The notes under the pieces: generated by a model
The model's database searches: none
What the model saw: only the letters and a program-made list of their open reading frames with translations
What the model was told of the DNA's origin: nothing
Shown: positions 8,243 to 15,580 of the stretch, in pieces
How positions within the stretch are numbered: position 1 is the stretch's first letter
Layout of the letters: each line of letters begins with the position of its first letter
Made by a program: the position numbers and the translations under genes
Assembly: GCA_902546095.1 (NCBI GenBank)
Contig: CACCIQ010000010.1
Span: 1-32,839, forward strand
DNA length: 32,839 nucleotides
Direction: 5' to 3'
From: an uncultured Bacteroidota bacterium
Lineage (GTDB): Bacteria > Bacteroidota > Bacteroidia > Flavobacteriales > Flavobacteriaceae

Positions 8243-8269
8243 GAAAATAATTATAAATCTGTATATTTG
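8240..8269 (+). promoter_or_regulatory. Bacteroidota-type promoter for rplU-rpmA
   Basis: TTTG at 8240-8243 and TATATTTG at 8262-8269 match the Bacteroidota sigma consensus (TTTG, about 19 bp, TAnnTTTG) with an 18-bp spacer. Transcription would start near 8276, giving a leader of about 38 nt before the rplU ATG at 8314. This is the cleanest promoter in the window. Confidence 0.75.
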
Positions 8270-8313
8270 CCCCGCAATTATTGATACTTTATCAATTTTA
8301 TAGTACAAAAATT

Positions 8314-8715
8314 ATGAATGCTATTGTAGAGATTTCTGGAAAACAGTTTAAGGTTGAAAAGGATACAAAGTTATTTGTCAATAGATTAGATGCAAAAGAG
8401 GGGGATAAGGTAACCTTTGATAACGTCTTATTATTAGACAATGGTTCTAAAGTAGTAGTTGGAAAGCCAACTGTAAAGGATGCAACAGTGGAAGCCAAAG
8501 TTTTAAAGCATTTAAAGGATGATAAAGTAATTGTATTTAAGAAGAAAAGAAGAAAAGGATATAAAGTTAAAAATGGACATCGTCAAGCATTAACTGAAAT
8601 TATCGTTGAAAAAGTTTCAGAAAAGGCTGTGAAAGCGAAGCCAGCAAAAAAATCAGCTGAGGACAAATCCTCAAAAACTAAAAAAGCTGCACCAAAAGCT
8701 AAATCTAAAAAGTAA
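8314..8715 (+). CDS. rplU: 50S ribosomal protein bL21
   Basis: Large-subunit ribosomal protein binding 23S rRNA. The chosen start is MNAIVEISGKQF at 8314, which matches the conserved bL21 N-terminus. An in-frame TTG at 8281 would add 11 unsupported residues. The body (KGDKVTFDNVLLL, GKPTVKDATVEAKVLKHLKDDKVIVFKKKRRKGYKVKNGHRQ) is standard, with the GHRQ end of the fold at about residues 87-90. A Lys/Ala/Ser-rich tail of about 30 residues follows, longer than in E. coli (103 residues) and common in the phylum. It is in an operon with rpmA, 6 nt apart. Confidence 0.96.
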   Translation: MNAIVEISGKQFKVEKDTKLFVNRLDAKEGDKVTFDNVLLLDNGSKVVVGKPTVKDATVEAKVLKHLKDDKVIVFKKKRRKGYKVKNGHRQALTEIIVEKVSEKAVKAKPAKKSAEDKSSKTKKAAPKAKSKK

Positions 8716-8721
8716 AACAAA

Positions 8722-8979
8722 ATGGCACATAAAAAAGGAGTAGGTAGTTCAAAAAACGGTAGAGAGTCAGAATCGAAACGATTAGGGGTTAAAATCTTTG
8801 GAGGTCAAAGAGCAATAGCTGGTAATATTATTGTTCGACAAAGAGGAACTAAGCATAAGCCTGGTGATAATGTTTATTTAGGAAAAGATCATACTTTACA
8901 TGCAAAAGTTGATGGAATTGTAAAGTTTACAAAGAAAAAAGATGACAAATCTTTTGTATCAATTATACCTGAAGCCTAA
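8722..8979 (+). CDS. rpmA: 50S ribosomal protein bL27
   Basis: Ribosomal protein whose N-terminus reaches the peptidyl-transferase centre. Eighty-five residues starting [20 protein letters not shown]. The conserved [21 protein letters not shown] block is close to the family pattern. There is no Firmicutes-style cleaved N-terminal extension. It directly follows rplU. Confidence 0.97.
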   Translation: MAHKKGVGSSKNGRESESKRLGVKIFGGQRAIAGNIIVRQRGTKHKPGDNVYLGKDHTLHAKVDGIVKFTKKKDDKSFVSIIPEA

Positions 8980-9008
8980 TCTCATAATTTATATCTTTAG
9001 GACTTATA

Positions 9009-9635
9009 ATGCCAGTTATAGTCCAAAAATCAATTTCCAACAACATCTCTTTATCAATCTGGAGCATTGAAGAGTCATTGGATTTTTTTTTATCAAACCT
9101 AAGTTTAACTAAAAACTGTAAGCAAAGGCTAGATAAGTTGAGATCTGATGAAATGAAAAAGCAGTTTTTGGCAGTTAGAAAATTAATTCAATTAAATGGA
9201 ATTAGTTTAGATAGCCTACATTACAGCCCTGAAGGAATACCTTTTCTTAAAAATGAAAAAAATATTTCAATAAGCCATACTAAAGGATTTAGCTCTATTG
9301 CCATTTCTCCAAAACCTGTAGGTATTGACATACAAGAGCTTAGAGACAAAATTTTAAATATTTCCAAAAAGTTCATAAATTCTGAAGAAAGAGATTTGAT
9401 AGATCCTAATTCAATTAAAGAATTGACTTTAGTTTGGTGTATAAAAGAGGCAACATATAAGGTGCATAGAAAACCTGGTTTGGACTTTAAAGATGAAATT
9501 AAAATTCAATCAATTTCTGATAACTTATCTCATTCAATAATCAAAGTAGAAAAATTAAATAAAAAACATTTTTTTGAGTCATTTAATATTACAGAGTCAG
9601 ATTACATTTGTTCAATAGTTGAATCCAATGAATGA
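9009..9635 (+). CDS. 4'-phosphopantetheinyl transferase superfamily protein
   Basis: Transfers the phosphopantetheine arm of CoA to a carrier-protein serine, requiring Mg2+. The family's two signatures are present: the metal-binding G105-I-D107 (PVGIDIQE) and W143-C-I-K146-E147-A-T-Y-K151. The upstream ISISHTKGFSSIAIS block is also typical. The length of 208 residues fits the Sfp/HetI-like type rather than the short AcpS type. No carrier-protein synthase is nearby, so the natural substrate (fatty-acid ACP or another carrier) is unknown. It begins the run of plus-strand genes leading to pnuC and overlaps it by 8 nt. Confidence 0.88.
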   Translation: MPVIVQKSISNNISLSIWSIEESLDFFLSNLSLTKNCKQRLDKLRSDEMKKQFLAVRKLIQLNGISLDSLHYSPEGIPFLKNEKNISISHTKGFSSIAISPKPVGIDIQELRDKILNISKKFINSEERDLIDPNSIKELTLVWCIKEATYKVHRKPGLDFKDEIKIQSISDNLSHSIIKVEKLNKKHFFESFNITESDYICSIVESNE

Positions 9636-10257
9636 TATAATTAATTACTTATTTCAACAATATTCTACCTATTCACAGCTTGATGTGGGTCTAGAAATTT
9701 TCGCGGTCATTTTTGGTTTTTTTTCTGTTTGGTTCTCAAAAAATAATAATGTATTGGTTTTTCCTACTGGTTTAGTGAACACCTCTATTTTTGTCTATTT
9801 GTTGTTCAAGTGGGAGCTTTTGGGAGATATGGTTATAAATGCATACTATTTTGTAGTAAGTATATATGGCTGGTATTATTGGACTCGAAAAAACAATAAT
9901 GAATATACACCTATAACTAAGCTCAATATTTCTGATAAAAAAATTATGTTATTGATTGCAGTTCTATCCTGTTTATTTGTTTCATTAATGTATACTTACT
10001 TTGATAAGTGGAGTGGAGTAGTCTCCTATGTTGATATTCTTACAACCTCAATATTTTTTGTTGGAATGTGGTTGATGGCCAAACGAAAAATTGAAAGTTG
10101 GATTTATTGGATAATTGGAGATATTATTTCAGTTCCTCTTTACCTTTATAAAGGACTAGCTTTCACAAGTTTTCAATACTTTATTTTTACCTTTATTGCT
10201 ATTGCAGGATACTACAAATGGAAAAGTATTTACAACAGGAAAAATCAAATTGCTTAA
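9628..10257 (+). CDS. pnuC: PnuC-family vitamin transporter (nicotinamide riboside or thiamine)
   Basis: Inner-membrane facilitator of the PnuC/PnuT family. About seven hydrophobic segments in 209 residues, with the family block FPTGLVNTSIFVYLLFKW and GDMVINAYYFVVSIYGWYYW. The ATG at 9628 is chosen because it overlaps the upstream stop (ATGAATGA); a TTG 9 nt earlier is possible. The next gene is a NadR-type kinase, which would trap nicotinamide riboside by phosphorylation, so NAD salvage is the first reading. However, Bacteroidota also use PnuT for thiamine, and a TPP-riboswitch TonB receptor lies 3 kb downstream. The sequence does not let me separate these. Confidence 0.85.
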   Translation: MNDIINYLFQQYSTYSQLDVGLEIFAVIFGFFSVWFSKNNNVLVFPTGLVNTSIFVYLLFKWELLGDMVINAYYFVVSIYGWYYWTRKNNNEYTPITKLNISDKKIMLLIAVLSCLFVSLMYTYFDKWSGVVSYVDILTTSIFFVGMWLMAKRKIESWIYWIIGDIISVPLYLYKGLAFTSFQYFIFTFIAIAGYYKWKSIYNRKNQIA

Positions 10258-10784
10258 AAGTTGTTTTATTTGGGCCTGAGTCTACAGGAAAATCCTCATT
10301 AGCTAAAGAATTAGCACTTCACTACAATACTTATTATGTTGATGAATATGCAAGACATTATTTACAAGAAAAATGGGATAAGTATCAAAAGATTTGTGAA
10401 TTAGATGATATTATGCCCATTGCAAAAGGACAGATAAATAATGAAAATATAATCTCAAAAAAAACTGATAAAATAGTATTCTGTGACACTGATTTATTGA
10501 CCACTGCTACATATTCAAAATTGTATTTTAATAATTATTGTGATCCTTTGCTAGATAAATACTCTAAGCTTAATTATTATGATTTATATCTGTTAATGGA
10601 TATTGATATTCCATGGGTAAAAGATGATTTAAGAGATAGACCAAATGAAAGAGATATCTTTTTTAATTCATTCAAAATGGCACTTGAAATGAATAGTAAA
10701 AATTATTTTACAGTCTCAGGTTCATTTCAAAAAAGAAAGCAAAAGGCAATTGAATTAGTGAACAATTTGCTAAATTTGCAATGA
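10218..10784 (+). CDS. NadR-type P-loop kinase (ribosylnicotinamide kinase-like)
   Basis: Cytoplasmic P-loop ATPase resembling the C-terminal ribosylnicotinamide kinase domain of NadR, which makes NMN from nicotinamide riboside. The Walker A is G19-P-E-S-T-G-K25-S (FGPESTGKSSLAKEL). Typical blocks YYVDEYARHYL, FCDTDLLTTATYSKLYF and VKDDLRDRPNERD follow. It has no nucleotidyltransferase or HTH domain, so it is a stand-alone kinase of 188 residues. It overlaps pnuC by 40 nt, an unusually long overlap that implies tight coupling. If the PnuC protein is a thiamine carrier, this could instead act on thiamine. Confidence 0.83.
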   Translation: MEKYLQQEKSNCLKVVLFGPESTGKSSLAKELALHYNTYYVDEYARHYLQEKWDKYQKICELDDIMPIAKGQINNENIISKKTDKIVFCDTDLLTTATYSKLYFNNYCDPLLDKYSKLNYYDLYLLMDIDIPWVKDDLRDRPNERDIFFNSFKMALEMNSKNYFTVSGSFQKRKQKAIELVNNLLNLQ

Positions 10785-10796
10785 TTTTCAGATAGA

Positions 10797-11111
10797 ATGT
10801 CAAAAAAACTAATCATTTCCCTTTTTATTTTTTCGGTATTTATTCCCTATATAGCTCATGTATCGCATATATTCGTGCATTCTCATGAACATGATCATAC
10901 TCATCATGAGCATTTTCAAAATGGAATAAATGAAATGGAGGAGGATTGTGTATTATGCTTGATCTTAAGTAATCCACTAAATCATTTTCTCATTTCATTT
11001 GCATCCATATTTATAATTGCATCTTATAACTCAAAAATTTTATTTGAAAATATAAATCTTAAATTTTCTAAACAATATTTAATTTATTTACGTGGGCCGC
11101 CCAGCATATGA
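10797..11111 (+). CDS. Small His-rich membrane protein with CxxC, DUF2946-like
   Basis: A 104-residue protein with an N-terminal hydrophobic segment (LIISLFIFSVFIPYIAHV) and a His-rich stretch with nine His between residues 21 and 39 (HSHEHDHTHHEH). C51-V-L-C54 follows, then a second hydrophobic segment, and the protein ends RGPPSI. The layout of His cluster, CxxC, one more TM and an R-x-PP ending resembles DUF2946-type proteins next to metal-linked TonB receptors. It lies 12 nt after the kinase gene and 46 nt before the His/Asp-rich receptor, so a periplasmic metal-binding or metal-sensing role alongside that receptor is likely but inferred. Confidence 0.7.
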   Translation: MSKKLIISLFIFSVFIPYIAHVSHIFVHSHEHDHTHHEHFQNGINEMEEDCVLCLILSNPLNHFLISFASIFIIASYNSKILFENINLKFSKQYLIYLRGPPSI

Positions 11112-11157
11112 TTTTATCTAAACAAAAATTAAAATCAATTAACGTAAATAATTAAAA

Positions 11158-13260
11158 ATGAAAAAAATATACAGTATAATTTTAGGATTATTATTTATCC
11201 TAAATATAAACCAAATACATTCACAAGAGGCTACAAATGATACAATTGTACCAGTATCACTAGAGGGGGTAGTTGTATCAACACCATTTAATGAATCTCT
11301 TGAAAATAATGTAATTAGTGTTGATAAAGTCAATTTAGGAGATTTAAGCTTTTTGAAAAGTCAATCTATTCCTAAAGCACTTTATAATGTTCCAGGTGTG
11401 TCATTCATAACTACAGGTCCTGGGATACAAAAACCAATTATTAGAGGTTTAAGTGGAAATCGAGTTGTAACTGTTTATCAAGGAATCAGGTTTGAAAATA
11501 TGCAGTGGGGAGATGAACACGGCTTAGAAATCCATACATCAGGTATTTCCAGTATCGAAGTTATAAAAGGTCCGATGTCTGTACTTTATGGAAGTGATGC
11601 TATTGGAGGTGTTTTATACATTGCACCTGAGAAATATCTTTCAGAAAATGGTTTAAAAGTTAACATTGAAAGTTTGTATAATGCAAATTATTCAGGAATC
11701 AATACATCTGTTGGCTTAAATACGAAGATTAATAAATTCAGTATTCTTGCTAGAGCAAGCATAATTGATAATGGAGATTATGAAAATACAGATGGTGTTG
11801 TAGAAAATACATGGACTGAAATGGAAGATTTCAAGTTTGGTGTTGGTTTTGAATCTAATGGTTTTGAATCGGATTTAAGATTTAACCACACAGCCACTAA
11901 ATTAGGAATACCTCACGAAGAGGAAGAACATGATGATCACGATGATGGAGATGATGATCATGATGATGGAGATGATGATCACGATGAAGAACATGAAGAG
12001 GAGGAAGAAAGCTATCAGGAATTAGAAAATACCATTATCAGTTGGAAAAACTCTTTAAAATTTAACAATAAGTCAGAGTTACAAGTGACATTAGGACTTT
12101 CTGATAATTTAAGAAAAGAGTTTGGTCATCATGATGAAGAAGGTCATGATGATCATGACGATGATCACGATGATGGTGATGATGATGATCATGATGATCA
12201 TGATGATCATGAAGGGGGAGCTCATATTGATATGCAGCTCCAGACAACATCTTTAGATTTCAAATATATTTTCCCTAAGACTGATAAATTTGAGTTCATT
12301 CTTGGAGGAAGTATTTTAAATCAAGAAAATTTAAATTTTGGAGAAGAAGAATTAATACCTGATGCTGAGAAAAAAGACTTAGGTTTTTATGGTATTTCTC
12401 ATGTTCACCTGGACAATTTGGATTTGATGGTTGGTTTTAGAGGTGATCAAAGAGATATTCACGCTCATGATCATCATACAAATTCTGATTTTGAAAAATC
12501 ATATTCAAGTTTTACTTCATCAATTGGGATTAAGAAAAACCTTGGAAGTTCTTCAAACTATAGATTAAATTTTTCTACTGGTTATAGAGCCCCAAATTTA
12601 TCTGAGCTTTTTGCCGATGGAGTTCATCATGGTGTTGCAAGATATGATATGGGAGATGAGAATTTAGGTGTTGAAAAAAGTAATCAAGTTGACTTTGCAT
12701 TTAATACTTTTTCTGAAAAAACTACATTTGGTGTAGATGTATTCTACAATTCTTTAGATAATTACATATATATTAAACCATCTGGTAAAGAGATGGAGGG
12801 TATGCCATTGTATAATTATGTACAAGAAGATGCAAATCTTTTTGGACTTGAAGTCACAATTTCAGGAAAAACTAATGCAGACTGGTTAACATACAACACA
12901 TCTATTGAGTATCTTTCTGGTAAAGTAAGAGACGGTGGGTATTTACCATTCATTTCTCCACTTACATTTAAATTAGATTTTGATTTAGACTTTGATCAGG
13001 CTGGTAGTTATGAAATTGGATTGCTCTCGAAAGCAAATCAAAATGATGTAGCAGATTTTGAAACTACAACTGAATCTTACAGTCTTGTTGATATTTCAGG
13101 ATCTTATATGTTAAACATGGCCAACAACGATTTAAATCTATTCTGGTCAGTTTCCAATCTATTTGATAAGGAATATGTTGATCATTTATCAAGACTGAAA
13201 AATTTAAATCTACACGATATTGGAAGAAATATCTCTGTTGGTTTAAAATATTCTTTCTAG
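11158..13260 (+). CDS. TonB-dependent receptor with His/Asp-rich loops, candidate zinc (metal) transporter
   Basis: Outer-membrane 22-strand barrel receptor driven by TonB. The 700 residues begin with a signal peptide ending near NQIHSQ. The plug domain is at about 45-165 (GVVVSTPFNESL, KPIIRGLSGNRVV, IEVIKGPMSVLYGSDAIGGV). The C-terminal end ISVGLKYSF has the terminal aromatic. Two stretches, at about residues 251-284 and 323-357, consist almost only of Asp, Glu and His. Such clusters in extracellular loops are a feature of the zinc receptor ZnuD, so zinc or another divalent metal is the best guess. The upstream neighbour is also His-rich. The terminator at 13274-13304 closes the unit. Confidence 0.9.
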   Translation: MKKIYSIILGLLFILNINQIHSQEATNDTIVPVSLEGVVVSTPFNESLENNVISVDKVNLGDLSFLKSQSIPKALYNVPGVSFITTGPGIQKPIIRGLSGNRVVTVYQGIRFENMQWGDEHGLEIHTSGISSIEVIKGPMSVLYGSDAIGGVLYIAPEKYLSENGLKVNIESLYNANYSGINTSVGLNTKINKFSILARASIIDNGDYENTDGVVENTWTEMEDFKFGVGFESNGFESDLRFNHTATKLGIPHEEEEHDDHDDGDDDHDDGDDDHDEEHEEEEESYQELENTIISWKNSLKFNNKSELQVTLGLSDNLRKEFGHHDEEGHDDHDDDHDDGDDDDHDDHDDHEGGAHIDMQLQTTSLDFKYIFPKTDKFEFILGGSILNQENLNFGEEELIPDAEKKDLGFYGISHVHLDNLDLMVGFRGDQRDIHAHDHHTNSDFEKSYSSFTSSIGIKKNLGSSSNYRLNFSTGYRAPNLSELFADGVHHGVARYDMGDENLGVEKSNQVDFAFNTFSEKTTFGVDVFYNSLDNYIYIKPSGKEMEGMPLYNYVQEDANLFGLEVTISGKTNADWLTYNTSIEYLSGKVRDGGYLPFISPLTFKLDFDLDFDQAGSYEIGLLSKANQNDVADFETTTESYSLVDISGSYMLNMANNDLNLFWSVSNLFDKEYVDHLSRLKNLNLHDIGRNISVGLKYSF
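11932..11987 (+). repeat. 21-bp in-frame tandem repeat encoding Asp/His-rich loop
   Basis: The unit GATGATCAYGATGATGGAGAT occurs at 11932-11952 and 11953-11973, with a partial third copy from 11974. It encodes DDHDDGD within the first His/Asp-rich loop of the TonB receptor. Because the unit is a multiple of three, copy-number change would lengthen or shorten the loop without a frameshift. Confidence 0.8.
12184..12210 (+). repeat. 9-bp in-frame tandem repeat (GATGATCAT x3)
   Basis: Three exact copies of GATGATCAT encode DDH-DDH-DDH in the second His/Asp-rich loop of the receptor. Imperfect GATGATCAC/GATGATGGT versions surround them from about 12145. Like the 21-bp repeat, it can change length without breaking the frame. 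Confidence 0.8.
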
Positions 13261-13273
13261 TATAAATTAACTC

Positions 13274-13304
13274 AAAAAAAAGGGCCTTGTGCCCTTTTTT
13301 TTTT
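13274..13304 (+). terminator. Strong intrinsic terminator after the metal-type TonB receptor
   Basis: AAAAAAAAGGGC, loop CTTGT, GCCCTTTTTTTTTT: a 12-bp stem (13274-13285 with 13291-13302) with a 4-bp G/C core, a 5-nt loop and a T run. It lies 14 nt after the stop of the receptor gene. The A-tract on the left would also let it work on the minus strand, but no minus-strand gene abuts it. Confidence 0.9.
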
Positions 13305-13311
13305 AGCTTTG
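13304..13311 (+). promoter_or_regulatory. Probable -7 element (TAGCTTTG) for the riboswitch-controlled receptor
   Basis: TAGCTTTG matches the Bacteroidota TAnnTTTG element exactly. It begins at the last T of the preceding terminator. A start about 7 nt downstream (near 13318) would fall on the first base-paired nucleotides of the TPP aptamer. No good -33 TTTG lies at the normal distance (only CTTG inside the terminator loop, 14 bp away), so the -33 element is weak. Confidence 0.55.
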
Positions 13312-13316
13312 AACAA

Positions 13317-13381
13317 ATTTGGGGTGCTAAGGCTGAGATTATACCCATTGAACCTGACAAAGTAATTTTTGTAAGGAAAAT
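13317..13381 (+). ncRNA. TPP riboswitch (THI element)
   Basis: The conserved thiamine-pyrophosphate aptamer blocks occur in order: GGGGTGC (13321-13327), GCTGAGA (13332-13338), ACCC (13343-13346), TGAACCTGA (13349-13357), GTAAT (13362-13366) and AAGGAAAAT at the 3' side. P1 is short (ATTT with AAAT). P4 forms from CAAA with TTTG around GTAATT. It lies 40 nt before the start of the TonB receptor gene at 13421. TPP should bind when thiamine is plentiful and turn that gene down. ACCCC at 13401-13405 can pair with GGGGT at 13321-13325 as an alternative structure. Confidence 0.93.
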
Positions 13382-13420
13382 GACACTCACTTAACTTTTT
13401 ACCCCGTTAATATTATAATT

Positions 13421-15580
13421 ATGAAAAAATTTTTATTAGCGGTGTTTCTTATTTCTAATGTTATTAGTTCACAAGAAATTATTAATGATACGCTACAAAC
13501 AACAAGACAAGACTTAGATGAGGTCATTGTTAAAGGCATTCGTGCTAAATTTTCATCACCAATCAGTTTTACAAATGTTGATAAACAGGATTTAAAATCT
13601 AAAAATCTTGGACAAGATCTTCCAATTTTATTAAATTTTTTACCATCTGTTGTTACAACATCTGATGCAGGTGCTGGAATAGGTTATACTGGAATTAGGA
13701 TAAGAGGAGTGAGTCCACAATCAACAAATATTACTATTAATGGAATTCCATTTAATGATCCCGAGTCAATGGGTACCTTTTGGGTTAATTTGCCAGATTT
13801 TAGCTCCTCAATTGAAAGCTTGCAAGTTCAACGAGGTGTTGGAACATCTACAAATGGCTCCGGTGCTTTTGGAGCAAGTATTAATATTTTAACGGACATT
13901 GTTTCTGATCAACCTTATGCTGAGCTATCAAGTAGTTTTGGAAGTTATAACACCTTAAAAAATACAATTAAGTTTAGTACAGGGAAGATTAATGATTATT
14001 TTGAGTTATCTGGTAGGTTATCAAAGATTGATTCTGATGGATATGTTGATAGGGCTTATTCAGATTTAAAATCATACTTTATCCAAGGCGCTTACACAAA
14101 TGGAAGTACATTAATCAAGGCTATATCATTTGGTGGACATGAAAAAACATATCAAGCATGGGATGGCTTATCTATGGATCAAGTTCTGGAAAATAGACGT
14201 CAAAATCCACTTACTTATGAAAATGAAATTGATAATTATAAGCAAGATCACTTTCAGCTGCATTGGAATGAAAAAATAAATAATTATTGGTCATTTAATT
14301 TAGGATTAAATTACACCGATGGAAGAGGTTACTTTGAACAATATAAAGAGGATGATGATATTAATACATATGGAGGAATTGTTAAATCAGACATTGACAG
14401 TAACGGAAACGAAACTGGAACGACAGACTTAATAAGAAGAAGATGGTTAGATAATGATTTTTACGTTTTAAATAGCTCAATTAATTATATCAAGGATAAG
14501 ATTGACTTAACTTTAAGTAGTTCTTACAGCTCCTATGTTGGAGATCATTATGGAGAAGTAATTTGGGCTCGTAGTCTTAGTAATACTGGTGAAATAAGAG
14601 ATAGGTATTATGAGGGCCTTGGTGAAAAAAAAGATTTAAGTTTTTTTGCTAAACTGCTGTATTCCATTAACAAAAAAACTGAATTATATACTGATATTCA
14701 GCTCAGAGGAGTAAAATATAATACATCCGGAATCACATCAGATTTAATCAATATGGTTTTAGATAAATCATATAATTTTTTCAATCCTAAAATTGGGTTA
14801 TCCTATAAGTTGAATTCAAGTTCATTAATTTATGCTTCATACGCTAGAGCTAATAGAGAACCAAACAGAACGGATTTTGAAAGTAATTCTGAAATTAAAC
14901 CTGAAAGGTTAAATGATATAGAAATAGGTTGGCGGTTTAGAAATGAAAATATTCTACTAAATCTAAACAGTTACTTTATGCTTTATGATGAGCAGCTAGT
15001 TTTGACGGGCGAAATTGATGATGTTGGGAACCCTATAAGAACAAATAGTGGATCAAGCTCTAGGATTGGTTTAGAAATTGAAAATTCAATAAAATTATCG
15101 GATTTATTTTCTGTGCAAACCAATATTACATTAAGTTCAAATAAGAATAAAAATATCTTTTCTATGGTTGATGGTTCATTATATAATTATGGAAAAACAA
15201 ATATCTCTTTCTCCCCGTCATTTATTGGTTCAAATACTATAAACTACAAATACTCTGAAAATTTAAGTTTTACATTTTTATCTAAATATGTTGGCAAACA
15301 GTATATGAGTAATACTGATCAACCTAATTCAATTCTTGATAGTTACTTTATAAATGACTTAAGTATTTCATATATATTACAACCAAATAAAATTTTTGAA
15401 TCTATTTCAATTAATTTATTAATTAATAATTTGCTTAATAAAGAATACATCTCAAATGGATATTATTATACATATGATGATACATGGAGCATTCCAGGTC
15501 AAATAATAACATTGGATGGTACCGGATATTATCCTCAAGCCACAAGAAATTTTTTAGCCGGATTTATTTTTAAATTTTAG
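13421..15580 (+). CDS. TonB-dependent receptor under TPP riboswitch control, probable thiamine importer
   Basis: Outer-membrane receptor of 719 residues with signal peptide MKKFLLAVFLISNVISS. The plug domain is at about 45-160 (DLPILLNFLPSVVTTSDAGAG, GIRIRGVSPQSTNITINGIP, IESLQVQRGVGTSTNGSGAFGASINI). The barrel ends in FLAGFIFKF with the terminal Phe. The substrate assignment comes from the TPP riboswitch directly upstream; TPP-regulated TonB receptors (omr1) are established in Bacteroidetes. No periplasmic or inner-membrane thiamine permease follows it. The only candidate nearby is the pnuC-type gene at 9628, which is outside this transcript. It converges with the Rieske-like lipoprotein gene, overlapping by 4 nt (TTAG). 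Confidence 0.92.
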   Translation: MKKFLLAVFLISNVISSQEIINDTLQTTRQDLDEVIVKGIRAKFSSPISFTNVDKQDLKSKNLGQDLPILLNFLPSVVTTSDAGAGIGYTGIRIRGVSPQSTNITINGIPFNDPESMGTFWVNLPDFSSSIESLQVQRGVGTSTNGSGAFGASINILTDIVSDQPYAELSSSFGSYNTLKNTIKFSTGKINDYFELSGRLSKIDSDGYVDRAYSDLKSYFIQGAYTNGSTLIKAISFGGHEKTYQAWDGLSMDQVLENRRQNPLTYENEIDNYKQDHFQLHWNEKINNYWSFNLGLNYTDGRGYFEQYKEDDDINTYGGIVKSDIDSNGNETGTTDLIRRRWLDNDFYVLNSSINYIKDKIDLTLSSSYSSYVGDHYGEVIWARSLSNTGEIRDRYYEGLGEKKDLSFFAKLLYSINKKTELYTDIQLRGVKYNTSGITSDLINMVLDKSYNFFNPKIGLSYKLNSSSLIYASYARANREPNRTDFESNSEIKPERLNDIEIGWRFRNENILLNLNSYFMLYDEQLVLTGEIDDVGNPIRTNSGSSSRIGLEIENSIKLSDLFSVQTNITLSSNKNKNIFSMVDGSLYNYGKTNISFSPSFIGSNTINYKYSENLSFTFLSKYVGKQYMSNTDQPNSILDSYFINDLSISYILQPNKIFESISINLLINNLLNKEYISNGYYYTYDDTWSIPGQIITLDGTGYYPQATRNFLAGFIFKF

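Noticed and set aside
11932-12210. Regular repeats considered as a CRISPR array
   Set aside because: Units are 9 and 21 bp, contiguous without spacers and in the coding frame of the receptor.
12062-12250. Minus-strand ORF with a very His-rich stretch (HDHHDHHDHHHH)
   Set aside because: It is the antisense reading of the GATGATCAT repeats in the TonB receptor gene; it has no independent start context or signal.
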